DNA of 48,462 nucleotides from Polaromonas sp. (GTDB lineage Bacteria > Pseudomonadota > Gammaproteobacteria > Burkholderiales > Burkholderiaceae_C), in assembly GCA_013823635.1 (NCBI GenBank), contig PNML01000013.1:1-48462 (forward strand). The letters are read 5' to 3'. A program made the translations under genes and the position numbers. Positions within the stretch are counted from its first letter, which is position 1. The number at the start of each line of letters is the position of its first letter. This document shows, piece by piece, positions 41,277-48,462 of this stretch. The notes under the pieces were generated by a model. It was not told the DNA's origin. It was given only the letters and a program-made list of their open reading frames with translations, and did no database searches.

Positions 41277-42722
41277 ATGTCTGTAACGATGAAGGCCAGT
41301 CAGGCGACGGTCTATAACGACAAGGTCGTTCGTCAGTTCTCCATCATGGCCGTGATCTACGGCGTGGTGGGGATGCTGGTGGGCGTGATCATTGCGGCCC
41401 AGTTGACCTGGCCCGAGCTGAACATGGGGATCGAGTGGCTGACGTATGGCCGTTTGCGCCCCTTGCACACGAACGCTGTGATTTTTGCGTTTGGCGGCTG
41501 TGCGCTGTTTGCGACCAGCTATTACGTGGTTCAGCGCACTTGCCAAACCCGTTTGATTTCCGATGCGTTGGCCGCCTTCACTTTCTGGGGGTGGAATCTG
41601 GTCATCGTTTTGGCGGTGGTGACCCTGCCATTGGGTCTGACCGCTGGCAAAGAGTACGCCGAGTTGATCTGGCCGATTGACATACTGATCGCCGTCGTCT
41701 GGGTTGCGTATGCCATCGTGTTCTTCGGCACAGTCGGCATCCGCAAAGTCAAGCACATTTATGTGGCCAATTGGTTTTACGGCGCATTCATCTTGGCTGT
41801 GGCGGTGCTTCACATCGTCAACAGCGCGGCATTGCCCACCAGCCTGACCCACGCCTACTCCGCCTACGCAGGCGTCCAGGATGCGATGGTGCAGTGGTGG
41901 TATGGTCACAATGCAGTGGGCTTTTTCCTGACCGCAGGCTTCCTGGGCATGATGTATTACTTCATTCCCAAGCAGGCCGGCCGGCCGGTTTACTCTTACC
42001 GCCTGTCCATCGTCCACTTTTGGGCGCTGATTTTCACGTACATGTGGGCGGGCCCTCACCACCTGCACTACACGGCACTGCCCGATTGGACGCAGTCCGT
42101 GGGCATGATTTTTTCCCTGATCCTCTTGGCCCCCAGCTGGGGCGGCATGATCAACGGCATCATGACCCTCTCTGGCGCATGGCACAAGCTGCGTGATGAC
42201 CCCATCCTGCGCTTCCTGATTGTGTCCCTGTCGTTCTACGGCATGTCCACCTTCGAGGGCCCCATGATGTCCATCAAGACCGTGAATGCCCTGTCGCATT
42301 ACACCGACTGGACGGTGGGTCACGTGCACTCGGGCGCATTGGGTTGGGTCGGACTGATTTCCATGGGTTCGCTCTATTACCTGATTCCCCGTCTGTTTGG
42401 TCAGAAGCAGATGCACAGCATCAAGGCCATTGAGCTCCACTTCTGGGTGGCCACCATTGGCATCGTTCTGTACATCGCCGCCATGTGGATCGCGGGCGTG
42501 ATGCAGGGGCTGATGTGGCGCTCCGTCAACCCCGATGGCACCTTGACCTACACATTTGTCGAGTCCGTGAAGGCGACATTCCCCTTCTATGTGATTCGCT
42601 TGGTGGGGGGCCTGTTGTACCTCGTCGGCATGGTGGTGATGCTTTGGAACGTCGTGATGACGGCCACCAAAGGCAGTGCGGTGGATGCGCGCATCCCCGC
42701 CGTTAATCCCGCACACGCCTAA
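41277..42722 (+). CDS. ccoN: cbb3-type cytochrome c oxidase subunit I
   Basis: The 481-aa catalytic subunit with heme b, heme b3 and CuB, the high-affinity O2-reducing site. Twelve membrane segments. Conserved histidines are visible in [57 protein letters not shown] and [20 protein letters not shown]. The start at ATG 41277 follows a GAGGAG-like Shine-Dalgarno. An FNR box lies upstream. ccoO follows 11 bases after the stop. Confidence 0.98.
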   Translation: MSVTMKASQATVYNDKVVRQFSIMAVIYGVVGMLVGVIIAAQLTWPELNMGIEWLTYGRLRPLHTNAVIFAFGGCALFATSYYVVQRTCQTRLISDALAAFTFWGWNLVIVLAVVTLPLGLTAGKEYAELIWPIDILIAVVWVAYAIVFFGTVGIRKVKHIYVANWFYGAFILAVAVLHIVNSAALPTSLTHAYSAYAGVQDAMVQWWYGHNAVGFFLTAGFLGMMYYFIPKQAGRPVYSYRLSIVHFWALIFTYMWAGPHHLHYTALPDWTQSVGMIFSLILLAPSWGGMINGIMTLSGAWHKLRDDPILRFLIVSLSFYGMSTFEGPMMSIKTVNALSHYTDWTVGHVHSGALGWVGLISMGSLYYLIPRLFGQKQMHSIKAIELHFWVATIGIVLYIAAMWIAGVMQGLMWRSVNPDGTLTYTFVESVKATFPFYVIRLVGGLLYLVGMVVMLWNVVMTATKGSAVDARIPAVNPAHA

Positions 42723-42733
42723 GGAGGAAAACC

Positions 42734-43360
42734 ATGGCACAAGGAAACGCTTCCAAAGGTTTCACGCACGAGCGGATTGAAACCAACAACTTCCTGATGA
42801 TCGTGTTGATCGTCTTGGTGATCGCTGTGGGTGGTCTGGTGGAAATTGTTCCACTGTTCTTCCAGAAGTCCACCACCCAGCCAGTAGAGGGTTTGAAGCC
42901 ATACACCGCGTTGCAGGTGGCTGGCCGAGACGTGTATGTGCGTGAGGGGTGCTACAACTGCCATTCGCAGATGATCCGGCCTTTCCAGGCGGAAACGCTG
43001 CGCTACGGTCACTATTCACTGGCCGGAGAGTTTGTGTATGACCGCCCCTTCCAGTGGGGCAGCAAGCGCACAGGCCCTGACCTGCACCGCGTGGGTGGCC
43101 GTTACAGCGACGAATGGCACCGCATTCACCTGATCAATCCTCGTAACGTGGTCCCCGAGTCCAACATGCCCGCCTATCCATGGCTGGAAAAACGCGAGGC
43201 TGATCACGCTGCCTTGCCCGCCAAGATGAAGGCGTTGCGCACACTCGGTGCCCCTTATTCGGACGATGAGATCGCCAAAGCCTCGGACGAAGTCAAAGGA
43301 AAAACTGAACTCGATGCCGTGATCGCCTACCTGCAAGTACTGGGTACGGCCATCAAGTAA
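42734..43360 (+). CDS. ccoO: cbb3-type cytochrome c oxidase subunit II (monoheme c)
   Basis: A 208-aa membrane-anchored monoheme cytochrome c. One N-terminal helix (about 20-40, [20 protein letters not shown]) precedes the heme site C73-x-x-C76-H77 ([14 protein letters not shown]). The axial methionine is probably in [10 protein letters not shown]. It passes electrons from CcoP to CcoN. It has AAGGAGG before the ATG, and ccoQ follows after 22 bases. Confidence 0.97.
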   Translation: MAQGNASKGFTHERIETNNFLMIVLIVLVIAVGGLVEIVPLFFQKSTTQPVEGLKPYTALQVAGRDVYVREGCYNCHSQMIRPFQAETLRYGHYSLAGEFVYDRPFQWGSKRTGPDLHRVGGRYSDEWHRIHLINPRNVVPESNMPAYPWLEKREADHAALPAKMKALRTLGAPYSDDEIAKASDEVKGKTELDAVIAYLQVLGTAIK

Positions 43361-43382
43361 GCGTCACACCAGAGGAAGAGTC

Positions 43383-43520
43383 ATGGACATCAACGACATG
43401 CGCAGTGTGGTCACGTTGGTCAGTTTTCTGACCTTCGTGGGCATCATTGCCTGGGCCTGGTCCAAGCGGAACAAGTCAGATTTTGACGAGGCAGCCCGGT
43501 TGCCCTTCAAAGACGAGTAA
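43383..43520 (+). CDS. ccoQ: cbb3-type oxidase subunit IV CcoQ
   Basis: A 45-aa single-span subunit: MDINDMRSVVTLVSFLTFVG, IIAWAWSKRNKSDFDEAARL, PFKDE. The W-S-x-x-x-K-x-x-F-D-E-A-A-x-L-P-F motif is the CcoQ family signature. It stabilises the CcoN/O/P complex. It has GAGGAAG before the ATG and lies between ccoO and ccoP with short gaps. Confidence 0.95.
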   Translation: MDINDMRSVVTLVSFLTFVGIIAWAWSKRNKSDFDEAARLPFKDE

Positions 43521-43548
43521 CCGACTTGAGCTTACAGAAAGAAACATC

Positions 43549-44463
43549 ATGAGCGACTTTACGAGTAACTTTTGGGCGGTATACGTGGCTGCTGCCACGA
43601 TCATCAGCATCATCGCCTGTCTGATTTTGCTGTGGATATCCGGCACCACCAAGGTGTCTCCATCGGCCGACAACACCACGGGTCACATTTGGGATGGTGA
43701 CTTGCGTGAAATGAATAACCCACTGCCCAAGTGGTGGGTGTATCTGTTTGTCATCACCGTCATTTTTGCGTTTGTCTATGGTGCGCTGTATCCCACTTTC
43801 GGAGCGTTCAAGGGGCAGTTGGGCTGGTCTTCGCAGGGCCAGCACGCCGCCGAAGTGGCCAAAGTGGACAAAGCGATTGCCCCTTTGTACGCCGAGTTCG
43901 TGAAGATGGATGTGCCTGCCGTGGCAGCCGATCCCAAGGCGAAGGCCATTGGCGAGCGCCTGTTCATGAACTATTGCGCACAGTGCCATGGTTCTGATGC
44001 GCGTGGCAGCAAAGGTTTCCCCAACCTGACTGCTGGCGCTTGGTTGTGGGGCGGGGAGCCCGATGCGATCAAGGAAACCATCACCAATGGACGCAATGGT
44101 GTGATGCCTCCCATGGCCGCTGCCGTGGGGTCAGCGGAAGACGTGGCCAACCTGGCCCAGTATGTGCTGAGCCTGTCTGGCAGCCCACACGATGCGGTAA
44201 AGGCCACACTGGGCAAAGATAAGTTCGGTGCTTGCGCCGCTTGTCACGGAGCTGACGGTAAGGGCAACACAGCGATGGGGGCCCCCAACCTGACCGACAA
44301 CGTCTGGTTGCATGGCTGGGGAGCGGACGCCATCATCAAGATCGTGAATGAAGGCAAGAACAACGCAATGCCCGGCCAAGCACGCCTGTTGACGCCCGAC
44401 CAGATTCATGTGTTGGCGGCCTATGTATGGGGCATGTCCAACAAGCCTGCTGCCGCTCAGTGA
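43549..44463 (+). CDS. ccoP: cbb3-type cytochrome c oxidase subunit III (diheme c)
   Basis: A 304-aa diheme cytochrome c. Two membrane helices (about 8-30 and 62-82; KWWVYLFVITVIFAFVYGAL) resemble the FixP N-terminus. The periplasmic part holds two heme sites, C143-x-x-C146-H147 (NYCAQCHGSD) and C229-x-x-C232-H233 (GACAACHGAD). The start is ATG 43549. The frame is open upstream into ccoQ but has no start-like sequence there. A strong terminator follows at 44482. Confidence 0.97.
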   Translation: MSDFTSNFWAVYVAAATIISIIACLILLWISGTTKVSPSADNTTGHIWDGDLREMNNPLPKWWVYLFVITVIFAFVYGALYPTFGAFKGQLGWSSQGQHAAEVAKVDKAIAPLYAEFVKMDVPAVAADPKAKAIGERLFMNYCAQCHGSDARGSKGFPNLTAGAWLWGGEPDAIKETITNGRNGVMPPMAAAVGSAEDVANLAQYVLSLSGSPHDAVKATLGKDKFGACAACHGADGKGNTAMGAPNLTDNVWLHGWGADAIIKIVNEGKNNAMPGQARLLTPDQIHVLAAYVWGMSNKPAAAQ

Positions 44464-44481
44464 CGTCTACGTTGGAACATG

Positions 44482-44503
44482 GGGGGCTCCGGCCCCCTTT
44501 TTT
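44482..44503 (+). terminator. Terminator after ccoP
   Basis: A 6-bp all-GC stem (GGGGGC / GCCCCC) with a 4-base loop is followed by six T residues. It separates ccoNOQP from the fixH gene. Confidence 0.9.
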
Positions 44504-44554
44504 CATTGGCTGCGATCACAGCCAGCCATTCCTCACTAAGATAGACCCATCGAT

Positions 44555-44860
44555 ATGTCAATGAATGCCGTGACCATGAGCCAGCTTGCCGAAAACACTG
44601 GAAAACCCTGGTGGAAAGAACCCTACGTGTGGCTGGTGGTGGGGGGGCCGCTGGTGGTGGTGGTGGCGGCCATCGCGACGGCCATGGTTGCATTCGAGCA
44701 TCCAGATCCCGTCATCGACAAGAACCATTACCAGCAGGCCGTGATGTCCAAGGGTCAGAGCAGCACGGCAGCCTTGGTTGATGACTTGGCGAAGCTACAG
44801 CCTGCACATCAAGCACGCAACCATGCGGCGTCCCCCGTGGTCCCTGCTGCAGAGGACTGA
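44555..44860 (+). CDS. fixH: FixH-family cbb3 accessory protein
   Basis: A 101-aa protein with one membrane helix (PYVWLVVGGPLVVVVAAIAT) and a short periplasmic tail. GKPWWKEPYVWLVVGGPLVV followed by DPVIDKNHYQQAV is typical of FixH/CcoH-related proteins of betaproteobacteria, which aid cbb3 biogenesis. It is shorter than rhizobial FixH (about 160 aa), lacking most of the immunoglobulin-like domain. ATG 44561 and ATG 44576 are possible alternative starts. No ccoG (ferredoxin-type oxidase accessory) gene lies between it and ccoP. Confidence 0.85.
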   Translation: MSMNAVTMSQLAENTGKPWWKEPYVWLVVGGPLVVVVAAIATAMVAFEHPDPVIDKNHYQQAVMSKGQSSTAALVDDLAKLQPAHQARNHAASPVVPAAED

Positions 44861-44905
44861 GGGTTAAATCGCCTGTGCGCTGAAGTTAAGCCTGTGGAGA
44901 ACCGA

Positions 44906-45196
44906 ATGATGTCCGGACAACGTTTGATGTGGATCGCTTGGCCTGCCTTTGTCGTGGCTGCTGTGCTTGAAATGGTTGTCTTTGCATTCGTTGATCCGTC
45001 AGAGCTTCACTGGTTGGGTGCAAGCCTCAGTTGGCCCCGTGAAGCCGTTTACACGCTCGCTTTTTTTGTTTTCTGGATGCTGACCATGTTGTCCAGTGCG
45101 CTGACGACGTTGCTGAGCGTGTCGCCGTTCGAGGTCAACCGTTGCCCCTTCCCGGCTGGGGAGCGTCCCAGCAGTTGCAACCGCTCAGACACCTGA
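44906..45196 (+). CDS. Small two-helix membrane protein of the cbb3 cluster, unknown function
   Basis: A 96-aa protein that I cannot assign to a named family. It has two hydrophobic helices (LMWIAWPAFVVAAVLEMVVF; AVYTLAFFVFWMLTMLSSAL) and a C-terminal tail with two cysteines (NRCPFPAGERPSSC). ATG 44906 has GGAG six bases upstream; a GTG 12 bases earlier is possible. It lies between fixH and the convergent fnr gene, about 45 bases after fixH. Position suggests a role in oxidase assembly; this is inference only. Confidence 0.75.
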   Translation: MMSGQRLMWIAWPAFVVAAVLEMVVFAFVDPSELHWLGASLSWPREAVYTLAFFVFWMLTMLSSALTTLLSVSPFEVNRCPFPAGERPSSCNRSDT

Positions 45197-45237
45197 TTTT
45201 TCACCCATTTCCGGAGAATGTTGCAGGCAAATGCCGG

Positions 45238-45957
45238 TCAACGGCAGTTGGGCGGCGTCACAATTTGACGGAGTGCATCGGTGTTCTTGATGTGAACGTA
45301 CCGTTGCTTGACTTCAATCACACCGTCCTCCACAAATTTGGAAAAGGTGCGGCTGACTGTTTCCAACTTCATGCCCAAGTAGCTGCCGATTTCTTCTCGA
45401 GTCATCCGGAGCACCAACTCCGATTGGGAGAATCCCCTGGCGTGAAGTCGTTGCACAAGGTTAAGCAGGAATGCAGCCAATCGCTCTTCGGCTCGCATGC
45501 TGCCCAGCAGGAGCATGACGCTGTGGTCTCTGACGATTTCCCTGCTCATGATTTTGTGGATGTGGTGCTGGAGTGTCGTGAATTCGCGTGACAGCTCCTC
45601 CACCTGATCAAAAGGCATGACACACACCTCTGCGTCTTCCAACGCGATCGCGTCGCAAGAATGATGGTCGTTCACAATCCCATCCAATCCGATGATTTCC
45701 CCCGTCATTTGGAATCCGGTGACTTGATCCCGGCCGTCCACCGTGGTGATGCAGGTTTTGAAAAAACCCGAGCGTACCGCGTACAAGGATGTGAATCTTT
45801 CACCCGCACTGAACAACGCGCTGCCACGCTTGATGCGTCGGCGCGATGAGATCACCCGATCGAGTTTGTCAATTTCTTGGGAGTTGAGGCCCAGGGGAAG
45901 GCACAACTCCCGGAGGTTGCAGCTGGAGCAAGCGACTTTGATGCTGTGTGAATCCAT
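45238..45957 (-). CDS. fnr: FNR/Anr-type oxygen-sensing transcriptional regulator
   Basis: A 239-aa CRP/FNR-family regulator. The N-terminal cluster C10-x2-C13-x5-C19 (CSSCNLRELC) and the internal C112 (AEVCVMPF) match the four [4Fe-4S] ligands of E. coli FNR. The cyclic-nucleotide-binding-like fold follows (about 25-145). The helix-turn-helix TREEIGSYLGMKLETVSRTF has the E-x-x-S-R recognition core for TTGAT sites. Start at ATG 45957. An FNR box lies 10 bases upstream of it, overlapping the translation start region, so it probably represses itself. Its targets appear to include the surrounding cco and hemN genes. Confidence 0.95.
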   Translation of the reverse strand: MDSHSIKVACSSCNLRELCLPLGLNSQEIDKLDRVISSRRRIKRGSALFSAGERFTSLYAVRSGFFKTCITTVDGRDQVTGFQMTGEIIGLDGIVNDHHSCDAIALEDAEVCVMPFDQVEELSREFTTLQHHIHKIMSREIVRDHSVMLLLGSMRAEERLAAFLLNLVQRLHARGFSQSELVLRMTREEIGSYLGMKLETVSRTFSKFVEDGVIEVKQRYVHIKNTDALRQIVTPPNCR

Positions 45958-45966
45958 GTAACTACC

Positions 45967-45980
45967 TTGATGTGCGTCAA
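45967..45980. promoter_or_regulatory. FNR box next to the fnr start
   Basis: TTGATGTGCGTCAA matches the FNR consensus at 9 of 10 defined positions. On the fnr side it ends 10 bases from the ATG, a position suited to repression. On the hemN side it is 182 bases from the TTG start and could act as an upstream activation site. Confidence 0.75.
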
Positions 45981-46041
45981 GCATAACGGAGCTTGACGAA
46001 AATTTTTAGGACCTCAGCGTCACCGAGTCTATTACATGCGC

Positions 46042-46055
46042 TTGACTTTAGTCAG
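46042..46055 (+). promoter_or_regulatory. FNR-like box upstream of hemN
   Basis: TTGACTTTAGTCAG differs from the TTGAC-N4-GTCAA form at the last base. It lies 107 bases before the hemN start. I see no clear -10 at the class II distance. It is the second FNR-like site in this intergenic region. Confidence 0.5.
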
Positions 46056-46161
46056 AACCCGCGCTTGGCGCGGATCGGCGGTTCTGAGCATCCTGTTGAT
46101 GCAGGTCAAACGTAGGATCAGGTCGTACTGGCAAAGTGGCGGCAAACATTGGAGAAGCCGC

Positions 46162-47541
46162 TTGACGCACGTGATTTCCGAGCAACTGCTCAAACGTTTT
46201 GACATACCAGGCCCCAGGTACACCTCCTATCCGACCGCAGATCGGTTTGTTGAGGCGTTTACGGAGTCGGATTACACCCAGGCGCTGGAACAGCGCAGGG
46301 CTGGCTCCATGGCGTTGCCGCTCTCGCTCTACGTTCACATCCCATTTTGTGAGTCGGTCTGCTACTACTGTGCATGCAACAAGGTCATCACCAAACACCA
46401 CGAAAAGGCGGCGGAGTACCTGCGCTACATCGCGAGGGAGGTGGAGTTGCAGGTCGCGCACTTTGGCAAAGGCCAGAATGTGTCGCAGCTTCACTTGGGG
46501 GGAGGGACGCCCACGTTTCTGAGCGACCAGGAAATCGAAGACCTGATGGCCATGATAAGGCGCAACTTCACATTGGTCCCGGGTGGTGAATATTCGGTGG
46601 AGGTGGATCCCCGCACAGTGACGCCCGATCGGCTCCGAACGCTGTACAGATTGGGCTTCAATCGCCTGAGTTTTGGTGTTCAGGATTTTGACCCTGCAGT
46701 GCAGAAAGCGGTGCACCGCGTCCAGCCAGCGGCCCAGGTGTTCAAGTTGGTGGAGGCTGCTCGGGAGATTGGTTTTGAGTCATTGAACGTCGATCTGATC
46801 TACGGACTGCCTCTGCAGACGCCAGAGTCTTTCGCACGGACGCTGGCGCAAGTGAACGAGCTGCGCCCAGACCGAATTGCACTGTACGCCTACGCACACT
46901 TGCCCTCGCGGTTCAAGCCGCAGCGGCGGATCGTTGCGGCCGAATTGCCCAGCCCTGGGGACAAGCTGGCCATGTTGTCCTCGTCACTGGATGCTTTTAG
47001 TGATGGGGGATATGTGTATGTTGGCATGGACCATTTTGCGTTGCCGGACGACGCGTTGGCGGTGGCCAAGCGACAAGGCCGATTGCACCGAAATTTCCAA
47101 GGGTATTCGACTCAGCCTGATTGTGATTTGATTGCGCTGGGCGTGTCGGCCATCGGGCGCATTGGGGCAACATACAGCCAAAATGCCAAAACTTTGGATG
47201 AGTACTACGACGCCTTGGACCAAGGTCGCTTGCCCATAGTGCGGGGACTGGCGGTGTCCAGGGATGACTTACTGCGACGCTCCGTCATCATGGCGCTCAT
47301 GTGTCAGGGGCAGGTGCAGTTTGAATCGATAGAACTGGGTCATCTGATTGATTTCAAGACCTATTTTTCGCGTGAACTGGAAGCGATGGCCGATCTGGCC
47401 ACGCATGGGTTGGTGACCTTGGATGATGCCGGTATCCAAGTCACCGCCACAGGCTGGTATTTGGTCAGGGCCATTGCAATGACCTTTGATCGCTACATAC
47501 AAGTGGACCAAGATCGGGCCAGGTTTTCACGCATCATCTGA
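46162..47541 (+). CDS. hemN: Oxygen-independent coproporphyrinogen III dehydrogenase
   Basis: A 459-aa radical SAM enzyme that converts coproporphyrinogen III to protoporphyrinogen IX without oxygen. The [4Fe-4S] motif is C-x3-C-x2-C (PFCESVCYYCACNK). FDIPGPRYTSYPTADRFVEA near the start, LHLGGGTPTFLSDQEIEDLM, and RLSFGVQDFDPAVQKAVHR, with ESLNVDLIYGLPLQTPESFA, are HemN signatures. I chose TTG 46162 because GGAGAAG precedes it and the family aligns from here; the longer open frame upstream overlaps the FNR-like site. Supplies heme for cytochromes, including the cbb3 oxidase, at low oxygen. Confidence 0.94.
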   Translation: MTHVISEQLLKRFDIPGPRYTSYPTADRFVEAFTESDYTQALEQRRAGSMALPLSLYVHIPFCESVCYYCACNKVITKHHEKAAEYLRYIAREVELQVAHFGKGQNVSQLHLGGGTPTFLSDQEIEDLMAMIRRNFTLVPGGEYSVEVDPRTVTPDRLRTLYRLGFNRLSFGVQDFDPAVQKAVHRVQPAAQVFKLVEAAREIGFESLNVDLIYGLPLQTPESFARTLAQVNELRPDRIALYAYAHLPSRFKPQRRIVAAELPSPGDKLAMLSSSLDAFSDGGYVYVGMDHFALPDDALAVAKRQGRLHRNFQGYSTQPDCDLIALGVSAIGRIGATYSQNAKTLDEYYDALDQGRLPIVRGLAVSRDDLLRRSVIMALMCQGQVQFESIELGHLIDFKTYFSRELEAMADLATHGLVTLDDAGIQVTATGWYLVRAIAMTFDRYIQVDQDRARFSRII

Positions 47542-47588
47542 ATGGCCCCACCCTTGGTACGATGGCCGCGCTGGGGTAAAGTCTTTCC

Positions 47589-48263
47589 ATGCAAGCAACA
47601 ATGGCTTTGTCCGCGCTGATGATGGGCCTGGTGGGAGGACCGCACTGCGTGGCCATGTGCGGTGCTGCCTGTGCTGGCATTGCGGGTGTGGGCAACACTC
47701 GGGGAGCCGTGCCGCCCCTGTGGCAGTTTCAATTTAGCCGGATGGCAGGCTACGCGCTCATGGGGGCGTTGGCGGCGGGGACCGTGCAAGGCTTGGCATG
47801 GTTTGGTACCAATACGGCGGTGCTGCGCCCTGCGTGGACCATGGTCCATGTGGCCGCATTTTTTTTGGGGTTGGCGCTGCTGTGGCAAGCCCGCCAGCCT
47901 GCATGGATCGACGGTTTGGCTCAGCGCGTGTGGCGCAAGGCAAAGCCCGCCATCGCGTCCATGGGGGGTAAGGCCCCGGTGGTGCTGGGGGTGGGTTGGG
48001 CCCTGATGCCTTGCGGTCTGCTGTACTCGGCCTTGCTGGTGGCTTCTCTGTCGGCCAACGCGGTTGATGGTGCGCTGGTGATGGCCGCTTTTTCGGCAGG
48101 CACCTCGGTTTCCCTTGCCGCAGGATCATGGTTGCTGCTGCGCGTCCGGGGCGGGCGATCTGGTGCCTGGGGCATTCGCTTGGCGGGTTTGGCGCTGGCG
48201 GCCACTTCAGGGTGGGCGTTGTGGATGGGCATCACCCAGCCCACCGGTCTGTGGTGTGCCTGA
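47589..48263 (+). CDS. UreH/TauE-like membrane protein, probable cbb3/copper-related accessory
   Basis: A 224-aa protein with about six membrane segments. MQATMALSALMMGLVGGPHC opens it, and the G-P-H-C-V-A-M-C-G motif is the metal-binding-type signature of the UreH-like transmembrane family (loosely called TauE/SafE sulfite exporters). GWALMPCGLLYSALLVASLS is a second conserved cysteine motif. Members linked to cco genes are thought to act in copper or nickel supply; that role is inferred from position after hemN. It starts 47 bases after hemN. Confidence 0.87.
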   Translation: MQATMALSALMMGLVGGPHCVAMCGAACAGIAGVGNTRGAVPPLWQFQFSRMAGYALMGALAAGTVQGLAWFGTNTAVLRPAWTMVHVAAFFLGLALLWQARQPAWIDGLAQRVWRKAKPAIASMGGKAPVVLGVGWALMPCGLLYSALLVASLSANAVDGALVMAAFSAGTSVSLAAGSWLLLRVRGGRSGAWGIRLAGLALAATSGWALWMGITQPTGLWCA

Positions 48264-48277
48264 CCGGGTGATGGTGA

Positions 48278-48462
48278 TCAGGTTGGGGTGGTTATGCCAG
48301 GGGCGGTGCGGGGTTGCCGGGTGGCCACGACCACGCCAACCAAGGCGATGCCAAATGCCAGCACCTGCGTGGCACTCATGCGTTCATTCAGAAAAACCAC
48401 GCCAGTCAGCGCCGCACTGATGGGCAGCATCACGGTAAAAACACCCGCTTGGCTGGCGGGGA
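48278..48462 (-). CDS. EamA-family (DMT) transporter, C-terminal end, cut by window edge
   Basis: The frame runs from the window edge to a TGA at 48280-48278. It encodes about 60 residues: SQAGVFTVMLPISAALTGVV, FLNERMSATQVLAFGIALVG, VVVATRQPRTAPGITTPT. The L-P-I-x-A-A-x-x-G-x-x-F-L-x-E pattern is the end of an EamA domain in drug/metabolite transporters. Substrate unknown. It is convergent with the UreH-like gene, 14 bases apart. Confidence 0.85.
   Translation of the reverse strand, partial: PASQAGVFTVMLPISAALTGVVFLNERMSATQVLAFGIALVGVVVATRQPRTAPGITTPT

Noticed and set aside
46036-46161. Longer HemN start at 46036
   Set aside because: The extra residues are unlike HemN, the region contains an FNR-like site, and TTG 46162 has a good ribosome site.
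1-48462. Mobile elements, CRISPR arrays or defence systems
   Set aside because: I found no transposase, integrase, direct-repeat array with regular spacers, or known defence protein family in the window.

Overview
The window reads as a chromosomal segment of a GC-rich betaproteobacterium, most likely a member of the Comamonadaceae (Burkholderiales). Grounds: the layout and protein style of the primase/sigma-70 locus, the rpsP-rimM-trmD block, a phasin gene with PhaR-like sites, a Bug-family binding protein, a cbb3 oxidase cluster with FNR boxes, and short intergenic repeats of a kind I recall from this family (memory, not a search). I see no phage, insertion sequence, CRISPR array, tRNA or rRNA. 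Genes are dense, and many overlap by 4 bases (ATGA or TTGA).

Layout. 1-4914 (minus): the 5' part of rpoD, dnaG, and a GGDEF diguanylate cyclase where rpsU often sits. 5058-8728: an SDR dehydrogenase with a perfect 22-bp operator palindrome, an Fe(III)-type binding protein, a divergent patatin lipoprotein, and phasin phaP. 8945-15391 (plus): deacetylase-family protein, thioesterase, nitroreductase, FKBP isomerase, 2-hydroxyacid dehydrogenase, RmuC and an MFS transporter. 15509-21628: a complete Mrp (Mnh/Pha) cation/proton antiporter operon, with subunits A and B fused, convergent with a separate NhaP2-type antiporter (21632-23188). 23314-25539: gcdH and a divergent LysR gene. 25620-29412: msrA, then a tightly coupled trio of polyamine-type binding protein, membrane diguanylate cyclase and small secreted four-cysteine protein. 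29501-31540: AEC transporter, TM2 protein, GNAT acetyltransferase. 31734-34436: rpsP, rimM, trmD, lgt. 34487-37864: Bug binding protein, crotonase-family protein, malonyl-CoA synthetase. 37962-48263: a micro-oxic respiration island: uspA, ccoI, ccoS, ccoNOQP, fixH, a small membrane protein, fnr, hemN and a UreH-like membrane protein. The window ends inside an EamA transporter.

How the parts work together. The last 10 kb forms one oxygen-responsive circuit. FNR carries the four cysteines expected for a [4Fe-4S] cluster. FNR-type boxes (TTGAY-N4-RTCAA or one base off) lie before uspA/ccoI, before ccoN, and twice between fnr and hemN. The genes supply the high-affinity oxidase, its copper delivery and assembly factors, oxygen-independent heme synthesis and a stress protein.

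The most unusual items are: (1) the binding protein/diguanylate cyclase/Cys-protein trio at 26354-29412, which resembles the NspS-MbaA principle and adds a third, unrecognised component; (2) a five-copy family of about 46-48 bp intergenic repeats with a fixed 18-nt spacer, often abutting stop codons; (3) a perfect operator palindrome inside the SDR promoter; and (4) paired TTGC-N3-GCA sites bracketing the phasin promoter.
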